From Roseomonas aerilata DSM 19363 (GTDB taxonomy: Bacteria; Pseudomonadota; Alphaproteobacteria; Acetobacterales; Acetobacteraceae): 64,000 bases of DNA. The stretch lies in the NCBI RefSeq assembly GCF_000711725.1, contig NZ_JONP01000014.1, forward strand, positions 90,463 to 154,462, written 5' to 3'. Shown here piece by piece: positions 1-8,372 of this stretch (its first letter is position 1; every line of letters begins with the position of its first letter). The notes beneath the pieces were generated by a model. It did not search any database, was not told where the DNA came from, and worked only from the letters and a program-made list of their open reading frames with translations. Made by a program: the position numbers and the translations under genes.

Positions 1-1
1 G

Positions 2-169
2 CCCTCCGGCCCCGACCTGGTCCTGCTCTATCGCGAGCCGATCCTGGTGGAGTGGGTGGAGAGCGGCGAGGACCTGTTCCGCCTCGTCCGCAACGTGCTC
101 ATCCACGAGATCGCCCATCATTTCGGCTACTCCGAGGAAGGAATCGCCCGGCTGGAGGGGGAGGGGTAG
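2..169 (+). CDS. Metallopeptidase family protein (zincin-like), C-terminal fragment
   Basis: This is the 3' end of a gene that begins before the window; 55 codons are visible up to the TAG stop. The fragment carries HEIAHHFG, the HExxH zinc-binding helix typical of small bacterial zincin-like metallopeptidases (DUF1025 type), followed by a short acidic tail. In that family the motif lies close to the C-terminus, as here. The physiological substrate is unknown. The missing N-terminus prevents any check of overall length. Confidence 0.8.
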   Translation, partial: PSGPDLVLLYREPILVEWVESGEDLFRLVRNVLIHEIAHHFGYSEEGIARLEGEG

Positions 170-291
170 CGGCCCCTTCTCTGGCGTCAGGCCCGCGCAT
201 CGCGGCAGGCAGTCCCCTTCGCATTCCCTCCTTCGGTACTGAGCGGCCCCGACCGGGCTTGCGACCCGTCGTCACGGCTGGTAACGCGCGA

Positions 292-310
292 TTGCAAGTA
301 AGTCGCATTA
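292..310 (+). promoter_or_regulatory. Candidate Fur box
   Basis: The 19-mer TTGCAAGTAAGTCGCATTA resembles the alphaproteobacterial Fur/Irr-type iron box (TGCAA-n-TnAnTCGCATTA). It ends 25 bases before the ATG of a siderophore receptor, which is the expected place for iron repression. The match is by eye and the symmetry is imperfect. Confidence 0.45.
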
Positions 311-335
311 CGCTTCGCCGGAGACAACGACCGCC

Positions 336-2516
336 ATGCCCCGCCGACCGAGGCCCGCCCCCACCCACCAGCCTTCCTCAACCTGGGCCGGGCGCGCCGC
401 CCTTCTCCTGGCGGCAACCGCGCTGGGATCGGGGGCCGTGCCCTTCGCCCTCGCCCAGACCGCAGCGCCCGAGCCGTCGTCGGACGGCGTCGTCGCCGTG
501 CCCACGGTGGACGTGCGCGCGGCGCCCGCCAGCACGAACGGCTACCAGGCGACCCGCAGCCGCACGGCCACCCGCACCGACACGCCACTGCGCGACGTGC
601 CGCAGAGCGTGAGTGTCGTGACCCAGGAGGCGATACGCGACCTCTCGTTGCAGAACCTGCAGGACGCGCTCCGCTTCGTGCCGGGCGCCGGCTTCGCCCA
701 GGGCGAGGGCAACCGCGACACGCCCGTGCTGCGCGGATATTCCAGCACCGCCAACCTCTTTGTGGACGGGCTGCGCGACGACGTCGAGTACTACCGCGAC
801 CTCTACAACATCGACCGTGTCGAGGTGCTCCTCGGGCCGAGCGCCATGATCTTCGGCCGCGGCGGCGGCGGCGGCGTGGTGAACCGCGTGACCAAGCAGC
901 CGGACTGGGAGACGATCCGCGAGGTCCGCCTCCAGACCGGCTCCTACAACAACTACCGCGGCACGATCGACCTCGGGCAGGCCATTAACGAGAGCGTCGC
1001 CTTCCGCATCCTCGGCATGTACGAGGACACGGACACCTACCGCGACGGCGTCAGCATCCGCCGCTACGGCATCAACCCCAACGTCGCCTTCCGCATCGGT
1101 GACAGCACCACGCTGCGCATCAGCTACGAGAACTTCCGCGACGAGCGGAACACTGACCGCGGCATTCCCTCCTTCAACGGAAAGCCCGTGAGGCTTGGCG
1201 TCTCCACCTTCGTGGGCGACCCCAACCTCAGCGTGAACCACGTCAACCTGAACGCGGTGAACGTCACGGGCGAGCACCGCTTCGACAACGGCGTGGTCCT
1301 GCGCAACCTCTTCCGCTACGCCACCTACGACAAGTTCTACCAGAACGTCTTCTCCGGCGCCGTGAACGCCGCGGGCACGGCGGTGCAACTCGCGGCCTAC
1401 AACAACGCCACTCAGCGCGACAACATCATCAACCAGACGGACGTCCAGTTCGCGCTCGACACCGGACCGATCCGGCACACCTTCCTCGCCGGCTTCGAGT
1501 ACCAGCGCCAGGTGTCCGACAACTTCCGCAACACCGGCTACTTCACGGCCGTCGGCCCGAATGCTACGGCCTTCACGACGCCGCTGAGTGCGACGCGCGT
1601 CAGCACGCCCGTCCAGTTCCGGCAGAGCGCGACCGACGCGAATAACCACGGCGTGGCGACCTCGGCGGCCGTCTATGTGCAGGATCAGATCCAACTCCTG
1701 CCGCAGGTCCAGCTCATCGCCGGGCTGCGCTACGAGAACTTCGACGTCGACTTCACCAATAATCGCACCGGCGCCCAGTTCAACGCTACCGACAACAAGG
1801 TCTCGCCGCGCATCGGTCTGGTGTACAAGCCGATCGAGCCGGTCTCGCTCTATGCCAGCTACAGCACCTCCTACCTGCCGCGCGCGGGTGAGCAGCTGGC
1901 CTCGCTGAGCCTGACCAATGCCAACCTCCGGCCGGAATCCTTCACGAACTACGAGATCGGCGCCAAATGGGACCTCGCGCAGAGTGTCAGCCTCAACGCT
2001 GCCCTTTTCCGGCTTGAGCGTAATAATGTCGCCGTAACTGACCCAAACGACATCAGCCGCCTTATTCTCGTGGATGGGACACGGGCACAGGGCTTGGAGA
2101 TCGGCGCCCGCGGCCGCGTGACCAACGCCTGGAGCGTCATCGGAGGCTATGCCTATACGGAAGGGGAGATCAGCAGCGACCAGTCCGCGACCATCCGCAA
2201 GGGCAACAGCGTGCCCTACCTGGCCCGTCACACCGCCTCCCTCTGGAATCGCTACGACTTCACGGAGAACTGGGGCGCAGGGCTCGGCGTGATCGCGCAG
2301 TCCGCCTATTTCGCGGCCACCGACAACGCGGTCCGCATCCCCGGCTTCGCGCGGGTGGATGCCGCTGTCTTCTGGAAGATTAACGAGCGCTGGGGCGCCC
2401 AGGTGAACGCGGAGAACCTGCTGGGCACCCGCTACTACCCGGTTGCCCACAGCAACAACAACATCACGCCGGGCGCGCCCTTCAGCGTCCGGGCAGCGCT
2501 GACCGCCCGGTTCTAG
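336..2516 (+). CDS. TonB-dependent siderophore receptor (Fiu/FhuA-like)
   Basis: A 726-residue outer-membrane receptor that would import a ferric siderophore using TonB energy. Residues 1 to about 41 form a signal peptide ending in ALAQ. A plug domain follows at about 75-190, with the conserved DVPQSVSVVTQE and the ALRFVPG and VEVLLGPSAMIFGRGGGGGVVN stretches. The rest is a beta-barrel rich in alternating aromatic residues. The chain ends in a C-terminal Phe, the usual outer-membrane insertion signal. There is no N-terminal STN domain, so direct FecIR-type surface signalling is unlikely. A Fur-like box just upstream suggests iron repression. The catecholate-type assignment rests on overall resemblance only. 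Confidence 0.92.
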   Translation: MPRRPRPAPTHQPSSTWAGRAALLLAATALGSGAVPFALAQTAAPEPSSDGVVAVPTVDVRAAPASTNGYQATRSRTATRTDTPLRDVPQSVSVVTQEAIRDLSLQNLQDALRFVPGAGFAQGEGNRDTPVLRGYSSTANLFVDGLRDDVEYYRDLYNIDRVEVLLGPSAMIFGRGGGGGVVNRVTKQPDWETIREVRLQTGSYNNYRGTIDLGQAINESVAFRILGMYEDTDTYRDGVSIRRYGINPNVAFRIGDSTTLRISYENFRDERNTDRGIPSFNGKPVRLGVSTFVGDPNLSVNHVNLNAVNVTGEHRFDNGVVLRNLFRYATYDKFYQNVFSGAVNAAGTAVQLAAYNNATQRDNIINQTDVQFALDTGPIRHTFLAGFEYQRQVSDNFRNTGYFTAVGPNATAFTTPLSATRVSTPVQFRQSATDANNHGVATSAAVYVQDQIQLLPQVQLIAGLRYENFDVDFTNNRTGAQFNATDNKVSPRIGLVYKPIEPVSLYASYSTSYLPRAGEQLASLSLTNANLRPESFTNYEIGAKWDLAQSVSLNAALFRLERNNVAVTDPNDISRLILVDGTRAQGLEIGARGRVTNAWSVIGGYAYTEGEISSDQSATIRKGNSVPYLARHTASLWNRYDFTENWGAGLGVIAQSAYFAATDNAVRIPGFARVDAAVFWKINERWGAQVNAENLLGTRYYPVAHSNNNITPGAPFSVRAALTARF

Positions 2517-2614
2517 GGGCTGCACGCCGCGGGCGGGGAGGGGGCGGCCTTGTCCCGGCCTCCCTCAACCCGCCCGGCGGCGAGGCGTTGGGCACGGGAG
2601 GAGAACCCGCCCCC

Positions 2615-3388
2615 ATGCCGCAACCGTCCCAGCGATGGCCGAACACGCTATGGATCGTCCGCCACGGCGAGAGCGCGGGCAACGTCGCGCGCGACGAGGC
2701 ACACCGCTCCGGCGCCGCGCGGATCGCGGTGGCCGGGCGGGACGTGGACGTGCCGCTCAGCCCGCTGGGGGAGGAGCAGTCGCGCTCCCTCGGCCGCTGG
2801 TTCGGCCGGATGGCGGAGGATGAGCGGCCCGAGGTGGTGCTCTGCTCCCCCTACCGGCGGGCACGGCAGACGGCGGCGCTGATCCACGACGCTGGCGGCC
2901 TGCCCGTGGCGCCCGAAGACTTCGTCATCGACGAGCGCCTGCGGGAGAAGGAGTTCGGCGTGCTGGACGGGCTGACCACCCGCGGCATCCGCGACGTGTA
3001 TCCGGATCAGGCGGAGTTCCGCCGGCTGCTTGGCAAGTTCTACCACCGTCCGCCGGGAGGCGAATCCTGGTGCGACGTGATCCTGCGCCTGCGCTCGGCT
3101 CTGGACACCATCAGCCTGCATCATGCCGGACAGCGGGTGATCGTGGTGGGCCACCAGGTGGTCGTGCTCTGCATGCGCTACCTGCTCGAGAACATGACGG
3201 AGGAGGCGATCCTCGCCGTGGATCGCGAGGGCGACGTGCCGAATTGCGGGATCACCGAGTACCGTTTCGATGCCGGCACCGGCTCCAGGGGGGCGCTGCG
3301 GCTGGCCCGCTACAACTTCGTGGCGCCGCTGGAGCGCGAGGGCACGCCGGTAACTGCCGAGCCCGACGCGAAGGAGGTCGCCCCTTGA
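2615..3388 (+). CDS. Histidine phosphatase family protein (phosphoglycerate mutase-like)
   Basis: A protein of 257 residues from the chosen ATG. The catalytic RHGESAGN sits near residue 17. Other family elements are SPYRRARQT and the second catalytic His in VVGHQVV. The family covers phosphoglycerate mutases and broad acid phosphatases; the substrate cannot be read here. The ATG at 2615 is preferred over a TTG 27 bases upstream because a GGGAGGAG ribosome-binding site lies 11 bases before it. The next gene (NAD(P)HX dehydratase) starts 28 bases downstream, so the two are probably co-transcribed. Confidence 0.88.
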   Translation: MPQPSQRWPNTLWIVRHGESAGNVARDEAHRSGAARIAVAGRDVDVPLSPLGEEQSRSLGRWFGRMAEDERPEVVLCSPYRRARQTAALIHDAGGLPVAPEDFVIDERLREKEFGVLDGLTTRGIRDVYPDQAEFRRLLGKFYHRPPGGESWCDVILRLRSALDTISLHHAGQRVIVVGHQVVVLCMRYLLENMTEEAILAVDREGDVPNCGITEYRFDAGTGSRGALRLARYNFVAPLEREGTPVTAEPDAKEVAP

Positions 3389-3416
3389 GGATCGTCCCGG
3401 CCATGAGACCTCCCGC

Positions 3417-4304
3417 ATGACCGCGATTGATCCCTCCTGGTTGCGCGCCCATCCGCTGCCCATCCCGGCCGCCGACGACGACAAGTCCCAGCGCGGCACC
3501 GTGCAGGTGGTCGGCGGCTGTTCCGAGGTGCCCGGCGCGGTCCTTCTTGCCGGAGAGGCCGCGCTCCGCGCCGGCGCCGGCAAGCTGCGCCTTGCCACCG
3601 TCCGCTCCGCCGCCTTCCACCTCGCGCTGGCGGTGCCGGAGGCCCTGGTCGTCGCCCTCGACGAGACGGAGGAAGGGCTTATCGCCCCCGGCGCCGCCCG
3701 GGCGCTGCTGTCCCGGTTGAACCGCTGCACCGCGTTGCTTCTTGGGCCGGGCATGATGGGCGCAGGAGCGGAGGCACTGGTCGGCGCGCTGCTCGGCGGC
3801 CTGGAGCCCGGTGTGGGCATCGTGCTGGACGCCGGTGCGCTGAACGAACTCGCATCGCACCCTGAGCCGCTCCGGCGCCATGCGGGCCGGACGGTCGTCA
3901 CCCCTCATGCCGGCGAGATGGCGAGCATCCTGGGCATCCCGAAGGAGGAGGTTTCGGCCGATCCGCTGGCGGCCGCCCGTCGCGCGGCGGAAGCACTCGG
4001 CGCCGTGGTCGCGATGAAGGGCTCGCATACCTGGGTGGTCGCGCCTGACGGGCAGGCCCTGTCCTGCGACCACGGCATGGTCGGCCTCGCCACTTCCGGC
4101 TCGGGGGACACGCTGGCCGGGATCGTGGCAGGCCTGCTCGCTCGCGGCACCGATCCGGTGCAGGCGACCGCCTGGGCGGTCTGGATGCATGCGGAGGCCG
4201 GTCATCGCCTTGCGCGACGGAGGGGTCCTCTCGGCTTTCTCGCCCGCGAGCTGCTGGCGGAGGTGCCGGCAATCATGGCGGACCTCTCCGCCAGGGCGGG
4301 ATGA
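3417..4304 (+). CDS. nnrD: ADP-dependent NAD(P)H-hydrate dehydratase
   Basis: A stand-alone 295-residue YjeF C-terminal (ribokinase-like) domain. It repairs damaged, hydrated NAD(P)H by ADP- or ATP-driven dehydration in the cytoplasm. Visible motifs are VLDAGALNEL, VTPHAGEMA and TSGSGDTLAGI, the last being the nucleotide-binding/catalytic loop with the Asp base. Many bacteria fuse this domain to the NAD(P)HX epimerase; here the epimerase half is absent and no epimerase gene is seen in the window. It ends 4 bases before the convergent LysE gene. Confidence 0.92.
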   Translation: MTAIDPSWLRAHPLPIPAADDDKSQRGTVQVVGGCSEVPGAVLLAGEAALRAGAGKLRLATVRSAAFHLALAVPEALVVALDETEEGLIAPGAARALLSRLNRCTALLLGPGMMGAGAEALVGALLGGLEPGVGIVLDAGALNELASHPEPLRRHAGRTVVTPHAGEMASILGIPKEEVSADPLAAARRAAEALGAVVAMKGSHTWVVAPDGQALSCDHGMVGLATSGSGDTLAGIVAGLLARGTDPVQATAWAVWMHAEAGHRLARRRGPLGFLARELLAEVPAIMADLSARAG

Positions 4305-4308
4305 CCGA

Positions 4309-4923
4309 TCAGCGGGTTGCCACGGCCACCGCGGCGCCCGCCATCACCGCCCCCGTCCCGCGGTTCAGCGCCCGCACTGACCGGGGCGAGGTGAAGAGCC
4401 GCCGCGCGCGGGAGGCCGCAAGCGCGTAGGCGGCGAGTACGCTGGACAGGATCACGATGCTCAGCCCGGCGATCTCCAGGAACCCGGCGAGGCTGAGCGT
4501 CTCCAGATGCACCACCGTCGGCAGCAGGGCAAAGAAGAAGGCGATCACCTTGGGGTTCCCGAGCGTGACCGAAAGCCCTGCGAGGTAGAGGCGCGGCCCC
4601 GTCTCGGGCCGGCCCGGCCGCTCCAGCCCGCCGGCTGAAGCGGGCGCCGTCCAGAGCCGGAAGGCCAGGAAAAGCAGATAGGCCGCGCCCGCGTACTTGA
4701 TGACCAGGAACAGCGCCGCAAAACTTTGGGCGAGTACCGTAAGTCCGGCCGTCGCGATGCAGAGCCAGGCGAGGTCACCGGTCACGAAGCCCGCGATGAA
4801 CCAGGGCACGCCCGCCGTTCCGCGTGCCAGCACGCGTGCAACAAGCGCCGCGATTCCGGGGCCGGGTGAGGCAGTGGCCATGAGGTAGGTGGCGGCAAAG
4901 ACGAGCAGGCCGGAGAGGGACAT
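4309..4923 (-). CDS. LysE family amino-acid/metabolite exporter
   Basis: A 204-residue inner-membrane protein with about six hydrophobic helices. The N-terminus carries ATASPGPGIAALVARVLARG, the LysE/RhtB family signature (SPGPxxxxV...GxxxG). The start at 4923 (MSLSG) is chosen because it gives the normal family length; an in-frame ATG eight codons upstream lacks a well-spaced ribosome-binding site. Likely substrates are amino acids or related metabolites. It is the last gene of a minus-strand run that begins with the esterase at 7612. Confidence 0.88.
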   Translation of the reverse strand: MSLSGLLVFAATYLMATASPGPGIAALVARVLARGTAGVPWFIAGFVTGDLAWLCIATAGLTVLAQSFAALFLVIKYAGAAYLLFLAFRLWTAPASAGGLERPGRPETGPRLYLAGLSVTLGNPKVIAFFFALLPTVVHLETLSLAGFLEIAGLSIVILSSVLAAYALAASRARRLFTSPRSVRALNRGTGAVMAGAAVAVATR

Positions 4924-5057
4924 GCGGTGGTATCCTGGCAGTGCCATACTTTCCGCCCAGACGCCGCTTTCGTGAAGGGCGCCTTCTCTGCCGGTGCCGG
5001 AAGGCGCTGCCCTTGTTGGCGAGGCACCCGCCACAGCGTGCAAGGCTGGTCCCGGTA

Positions 5058-5630
5058 TCAATCAGCCAGCGCCCGCTCTACCTCCCGCCGGAGCGCCGGG
5101 ATCACCTCCGCGTCGAACCACGGGTTGCGCTTCGCCCAGACGAGGGTGCGCCAGGAGGGGTGGGGCAGGGGGAAGTGCGCGGGCAGCGCCTCCGCGTAGC
5201 GCGCCACCCGCTGGGACAAGGGCACCTTTGTGCCGAGCACGAAGCGCACGGCATAGGACCCGACCAGCAGCCGCAATCGCAGGTCGGTGAAGCGCGGCAG
5301 GACGCGCGGGTGCCAGAGCGGCGCGCATTCCGGCCTGGGCGGGCAGTCGCCGCCGCGCGGCAGGCGGCCGGGGTAGCAGAGCCCCATCGGCAGGATGGCC
5401 AGCTTCGTCGGGTCGTAGAAGATGTCCCGGCCCAGCCCCAGCCAGTCGCGCAGGCGCTCCCCCGAGGCGTCCTCGAAGGGGATGCCGGAGAGATGTGCCT
5501 TGGTTCCGGGCGCCTGGCTGGTGATGAGGATGCGCGCTCGCGCGTGAAGCTGGTGGATCGGGCGCGGGCCGAGCGGAAGATGGGGCGCGCAGAGGGTGCA
5601 GGCGCTGGCCGCCGTGGCCGCCTCCTCCAT
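5058..5630 (-). CDS. Uracil-DNA glycosylase family protein
   Basis: A protein of 190 residues (204 if the GTG at 5672 is used). It shows the superfamily elements: ILITSQAPGTKAHLSG (motif 1 region), IPFEDASGERLRDWLG, and PLPHPSWR, whose HPS is motif 2. Cysteines in CTLC, LCYPG and CPPRPEC could ligate an Fe-S cluster as in family 4/5 enzymes, but I cannot prove this. The role would be excision of uracil or related bases from DNA. The GTG at 5672 overlaps the sirtuin stop codon (GTGA), so translation may be coupled. The ATG at 5630 gives the usual family N-terminus. Confidence 0.85.
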   Translation of the reverse strand: MEEAATAASACTLCAPHLPLGPRPIHQLHARARILITSQAPGTKAHLSGIPFEDASGERLRDWLGLGRDIFYDPTKLAILPMGLCYPGRLPRGGDCPPRPECAPLWHPRVLPRFTDLRLRLLVGSYAVRFVLGTKVPLSQRVARYAEALPAHFPLPHPSWRTLVWAKRNPWFDAEVIPALRREVERALAD

Positions 5631-5668
5631 CGTCGCACCAGGAGCCAGGCCGGGATCGCGCGCGGGGA

Positions 5669-6379
5669 TCACCCCCACTTGGCCAATACCTCCTGCACGA
5701 AGGCGGGAACGAGTTGCGTGGCGGGCCCGTGCCGGGCCTCGTCGAAGAGGTGGCTGCCCTCGCTCGGCTCGAGGTTCAGCTCCAGCGTATCGGCGCGGTG
5801 GCGGACCTCCCGCACGAAGCCCGCGGCGGGATAGACGGCGCCGCTGGTGCCGATGGAGACGAAGAGGTCGCAGGCATCGAGCGCGGCCTCGATCCGCTCC
5901 ATCTCCAGCGGCATCTCGCCGAACCAGACGACATGGGGGCGCAGGCCGCCGGCCTCGCCGCAGGCGGGGCAGGGAGTCTCGGGGAGGAGGTCGCCCTCCC
6001 ACGGACCGACCGTGCCGCAGCGCAGGCAGCGGGCCTTCGCCAACTCCCCGTGCATATGGATCAGCCGGCGGGAGCCCGCGCGGTCATGCAGGTTGTCCAC
6101 GTTCTGAGTCACCAGCAGCAACTCGCCCGGCCAGCGCCAATCCAGTTCGGCCAAGGCTTCGTGCGCGGCGTTCGGGCGGATTTCGGGGTCGCGCAGGGCG
6201 GCGCGGCGGGCGTTGTAGAAGCCCTGCACCAGGGCGGGGTTACGGGCGAAAGCCTCGGGCGTCGCCACGTCCTCGATCCGGTAGCGGGCCCAGATGCCGT
6301 CGGCGTCGCGGAAGGTGTGCAGGCCTGATTCGCGGGAGATCCCGGCGCCGGTCAGGATGACGATCTTGGGGGCTGGCAT
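5669..6379 (-). CDS. cobB: Sir2 family NAD-dependent protein deacylase
   Basis: A 236-residue cytoplasmic sirtuin that removes acyl groups from lysines using NAD+. It has GAGISRESGLHTFRD and QNVDNLHDRAG for NAD binding and catalysis, HMHGEL with the catalytic His, and a four-cysteine zinc module (CLRCG...CPACG). A YNARR segment supplies the Tyr-x-x-Arg pair that marks class III sirtuins active on succinyl/malonyl lysine; this substrate preference is inferred. The stop overlaps a possible GTG start of the downstream uracil-DNA glycosylase gene. Confidence 0.94.
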   Translation of the reverse strand: MPAPKIVILTGAGISRESGLHTFRDADGIWARYRIEDVATPEAFARNPALVQGFYNARRAALRDPEIRPNAAHEALAELDWRWPGELLLVTQNVDNLHDRAGSRRLIHMHGELAKARCLRCGTVGPWEGDLLPETPCPACGEAGGLRPHVVWFGEMPLEMERIEAALDACDLFVSIGTSGAVYPAAGFVREVRHRADTLELNLEPSEGSHLFDEARHGPATQLVPAFVQEVLAKWG

Positions 6380-6409
6380 GCTCCCCCACAGATCGTCATC
6401 CCCGTCCGG

Positions 6410-6946
6410 TCAGGCAAGCTCGTACTCGACTTCCGGCACATAGACGGGGCTCTCCTTCCCCAGGCGGGAGGAGAAGAGGGTAAAGTGCTCCATCGTCTCC
6501 GGCGGCGCGCGGAACAGGTTATGGGCCTGCACCCAGGCGACGAGCTTGTCAGGCGGGGCCCGGTCGGTGCGGGCCAGCGTCACATGGGGCGCGAAGCGCC
6601 GCCGCTCCGGCTCCAGCCCCACACGCTGCAGGGCGGTCTCGATCTTCGCCTGCAGGTGCGTCAGCCCGTCGTTCTTCTCCACCCCGATCCAGAGCGCCCC
6701 GATCTTCCCGGCCTTTTCAAAGGTACCGACGCCGCGGAGCGACAGGTCGAAGGGCTTGCACCGGATGGCCGAGAGTGCCTCGTCCACCTCGTCCGCGCGC
6801 CAGTTCTCGACCTCGCCAATGAAGCGCAGTGTCAGGTGGTAGTTTTCGGGGGGCACCCAGCGGGCGCCCTGGATACCGCCCGCGAGCATCGAGAGCTGCG
6901 TGCGCAGCGACTCCGGCAGGGCGAGCGCGACGAAGAGACGAACCAT
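6410..6946 (-). CDS. thpR: RNA 2',3'-cyclic phosphodiesterase
   Basis: A 178-residue 2H phosphoesterase (LigT/ThpR). The two catalytic HxTx motifs are visible as YHLTLRFIGE (about residue 42) and PHVTLARTD (about residue 125). The family hydrolyses 2',3'-cyclic phosphates to 2'-phosphates and was first described as a 2'-5' RNA ligase. It starts only 6 bases after the stop of the upstream esterase gene, which indicates an operon, and 30 bases separate it from the sirtuin gene downstream. Confidence 0.92.
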   Translation of the reverse strand: MVRLFVALALPESLRTQLSMLAGGIQGARWVPPENYHLTLRFIGEVENWRADEVDEALSAIRCKPFDLSLRGVGTFEKAGKIGALWIGVEKNDGLTHLQAKIETALQRVGLEPERRRFAPHVTLARTDRAPPDKLVAWVQAHNLFRAPPETMEHFTLFSSRLGKESPVYVPEVEYELA

Positions 6947-6952
6947 GGCAGC

Positions 6953-7612
6953 TCAGGCGGGCCTCACCTTCTCGAGGAGCGTCTCGACCGCCGGGAGCAA
7001 CCGGCGGACCATTTCATCAACGCCCCGGGGGTTAGGGTGGATGCCGTCAGGCTGGTTCAGCGCGGAATCGCCGGCCACGCCCTCGAGCAGGAAGGGATAG
7101 AACACGGCCTCCGGGTGCTCCCTGGCCAGCGCTTCGTACACGCCCGCGAACTCCCGGCCGTAATCGGCACCGAGGTTCGGCGGCGCGTACATGCCGGCCA
7201 GCATGGTAGGGATGCCGCGGGCCTTCAGCGTGTCGAGGATGGCCGCGAGGTTCGCCCGGCTCGTCCGCGGCTCGATCGCTCGCAGCCCGTCATTGCCGCC
7301 CAATGCGACGATTACGGCATCCGGCTTCTCCGCGAGCGACCAATCCAGCCGGGCGCGGCCGCCTGCCGTCGTGTCGCCGGACACCCCGGCATCGATCACC
7401 GTGACCGGCCGCCCCTTGCCGCGCAGCGCCGCCTCCAGCCGGGCTGGCAGCCCTTCCCCCCGGGAGAGGCCATAGGCGGCGGTGATGCTGTCGCCGAGCA
7501 TGAGGAGGCGCAGCGGGCGCGGCTCCTGGGCAAGGGTCTTTCCGGTCAGACACAGAACGAAACCTCCGGCGCCCCTAGTGATGAGCCCCCGGCGCCCCAA
7601 CTTCGCGTCCAT
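6953..7612 (-). CDS. tesA: Arylesterase / TesA-like SGNH hydrolase
   Basis: A 219-residue SGNH hydrolase. Block I is LMLGDSITAAYGL (catalytic Ser), block II contains AGVSGDTTAGG (Gly), block III is VALGGNDGLR (Asn), and block V is DGIHPNPRG (Asp and His). It acts as a thioesterase/lysophospholipase/arylesterase. A hydrophobic N-terminus ending in LAQ suggests periplasmic export. The ATG at 7612 has an AGGGA ribosome-binding site 7 bases upstream. The gene is head-to-head with a ybbA-like ABC gene, the same arrangement as tesA-ybbAP in E. coli, which supports the TesA assignment. Confidence 0.88.
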   Translation of the reverse strand: MDAKLGRRGLITRGAGGFVLCLTGKTLAQEPRPLRLLMLGDSITAAYGLSRGEGLPARLEAALRGKGRPVTVIDAGVSGDTTAGGRARLDWSLAEKPDAVIVALGGNDGLRAIEPRTSRANLAAILDTLKARGIPTMLAGMYAPPNLGADYGREFAGVYEALAREHPEAVFYPFLLEGVAGDSALNQPDGIHPNPRGVDEMVRRLLPAVETLLEKVRPA

Positions 7613-7667
7613 GCCGGATTCCCTGACCCAGAGCTCGACCGCCCCGAAGGGGGCTGCCACAGAGGCA

Positions 7668-8368
<701 letters not shown>

Positions 8369-8372
<4 letters not shown>

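Noticed and set aside
378..2525. A 715-codon open frame opposite the TonB receptor
   Set aside because: Same GC artefact; the receptor frame has a signal peptide, plug and barrel, while the antisense translation has no recognisable feature.
5631..6002. N-terminal extension of the uracil-DNA glycosylase frame
   Set aside because: It overlaps the sirtuin gene and is Arg-rich without domain character.
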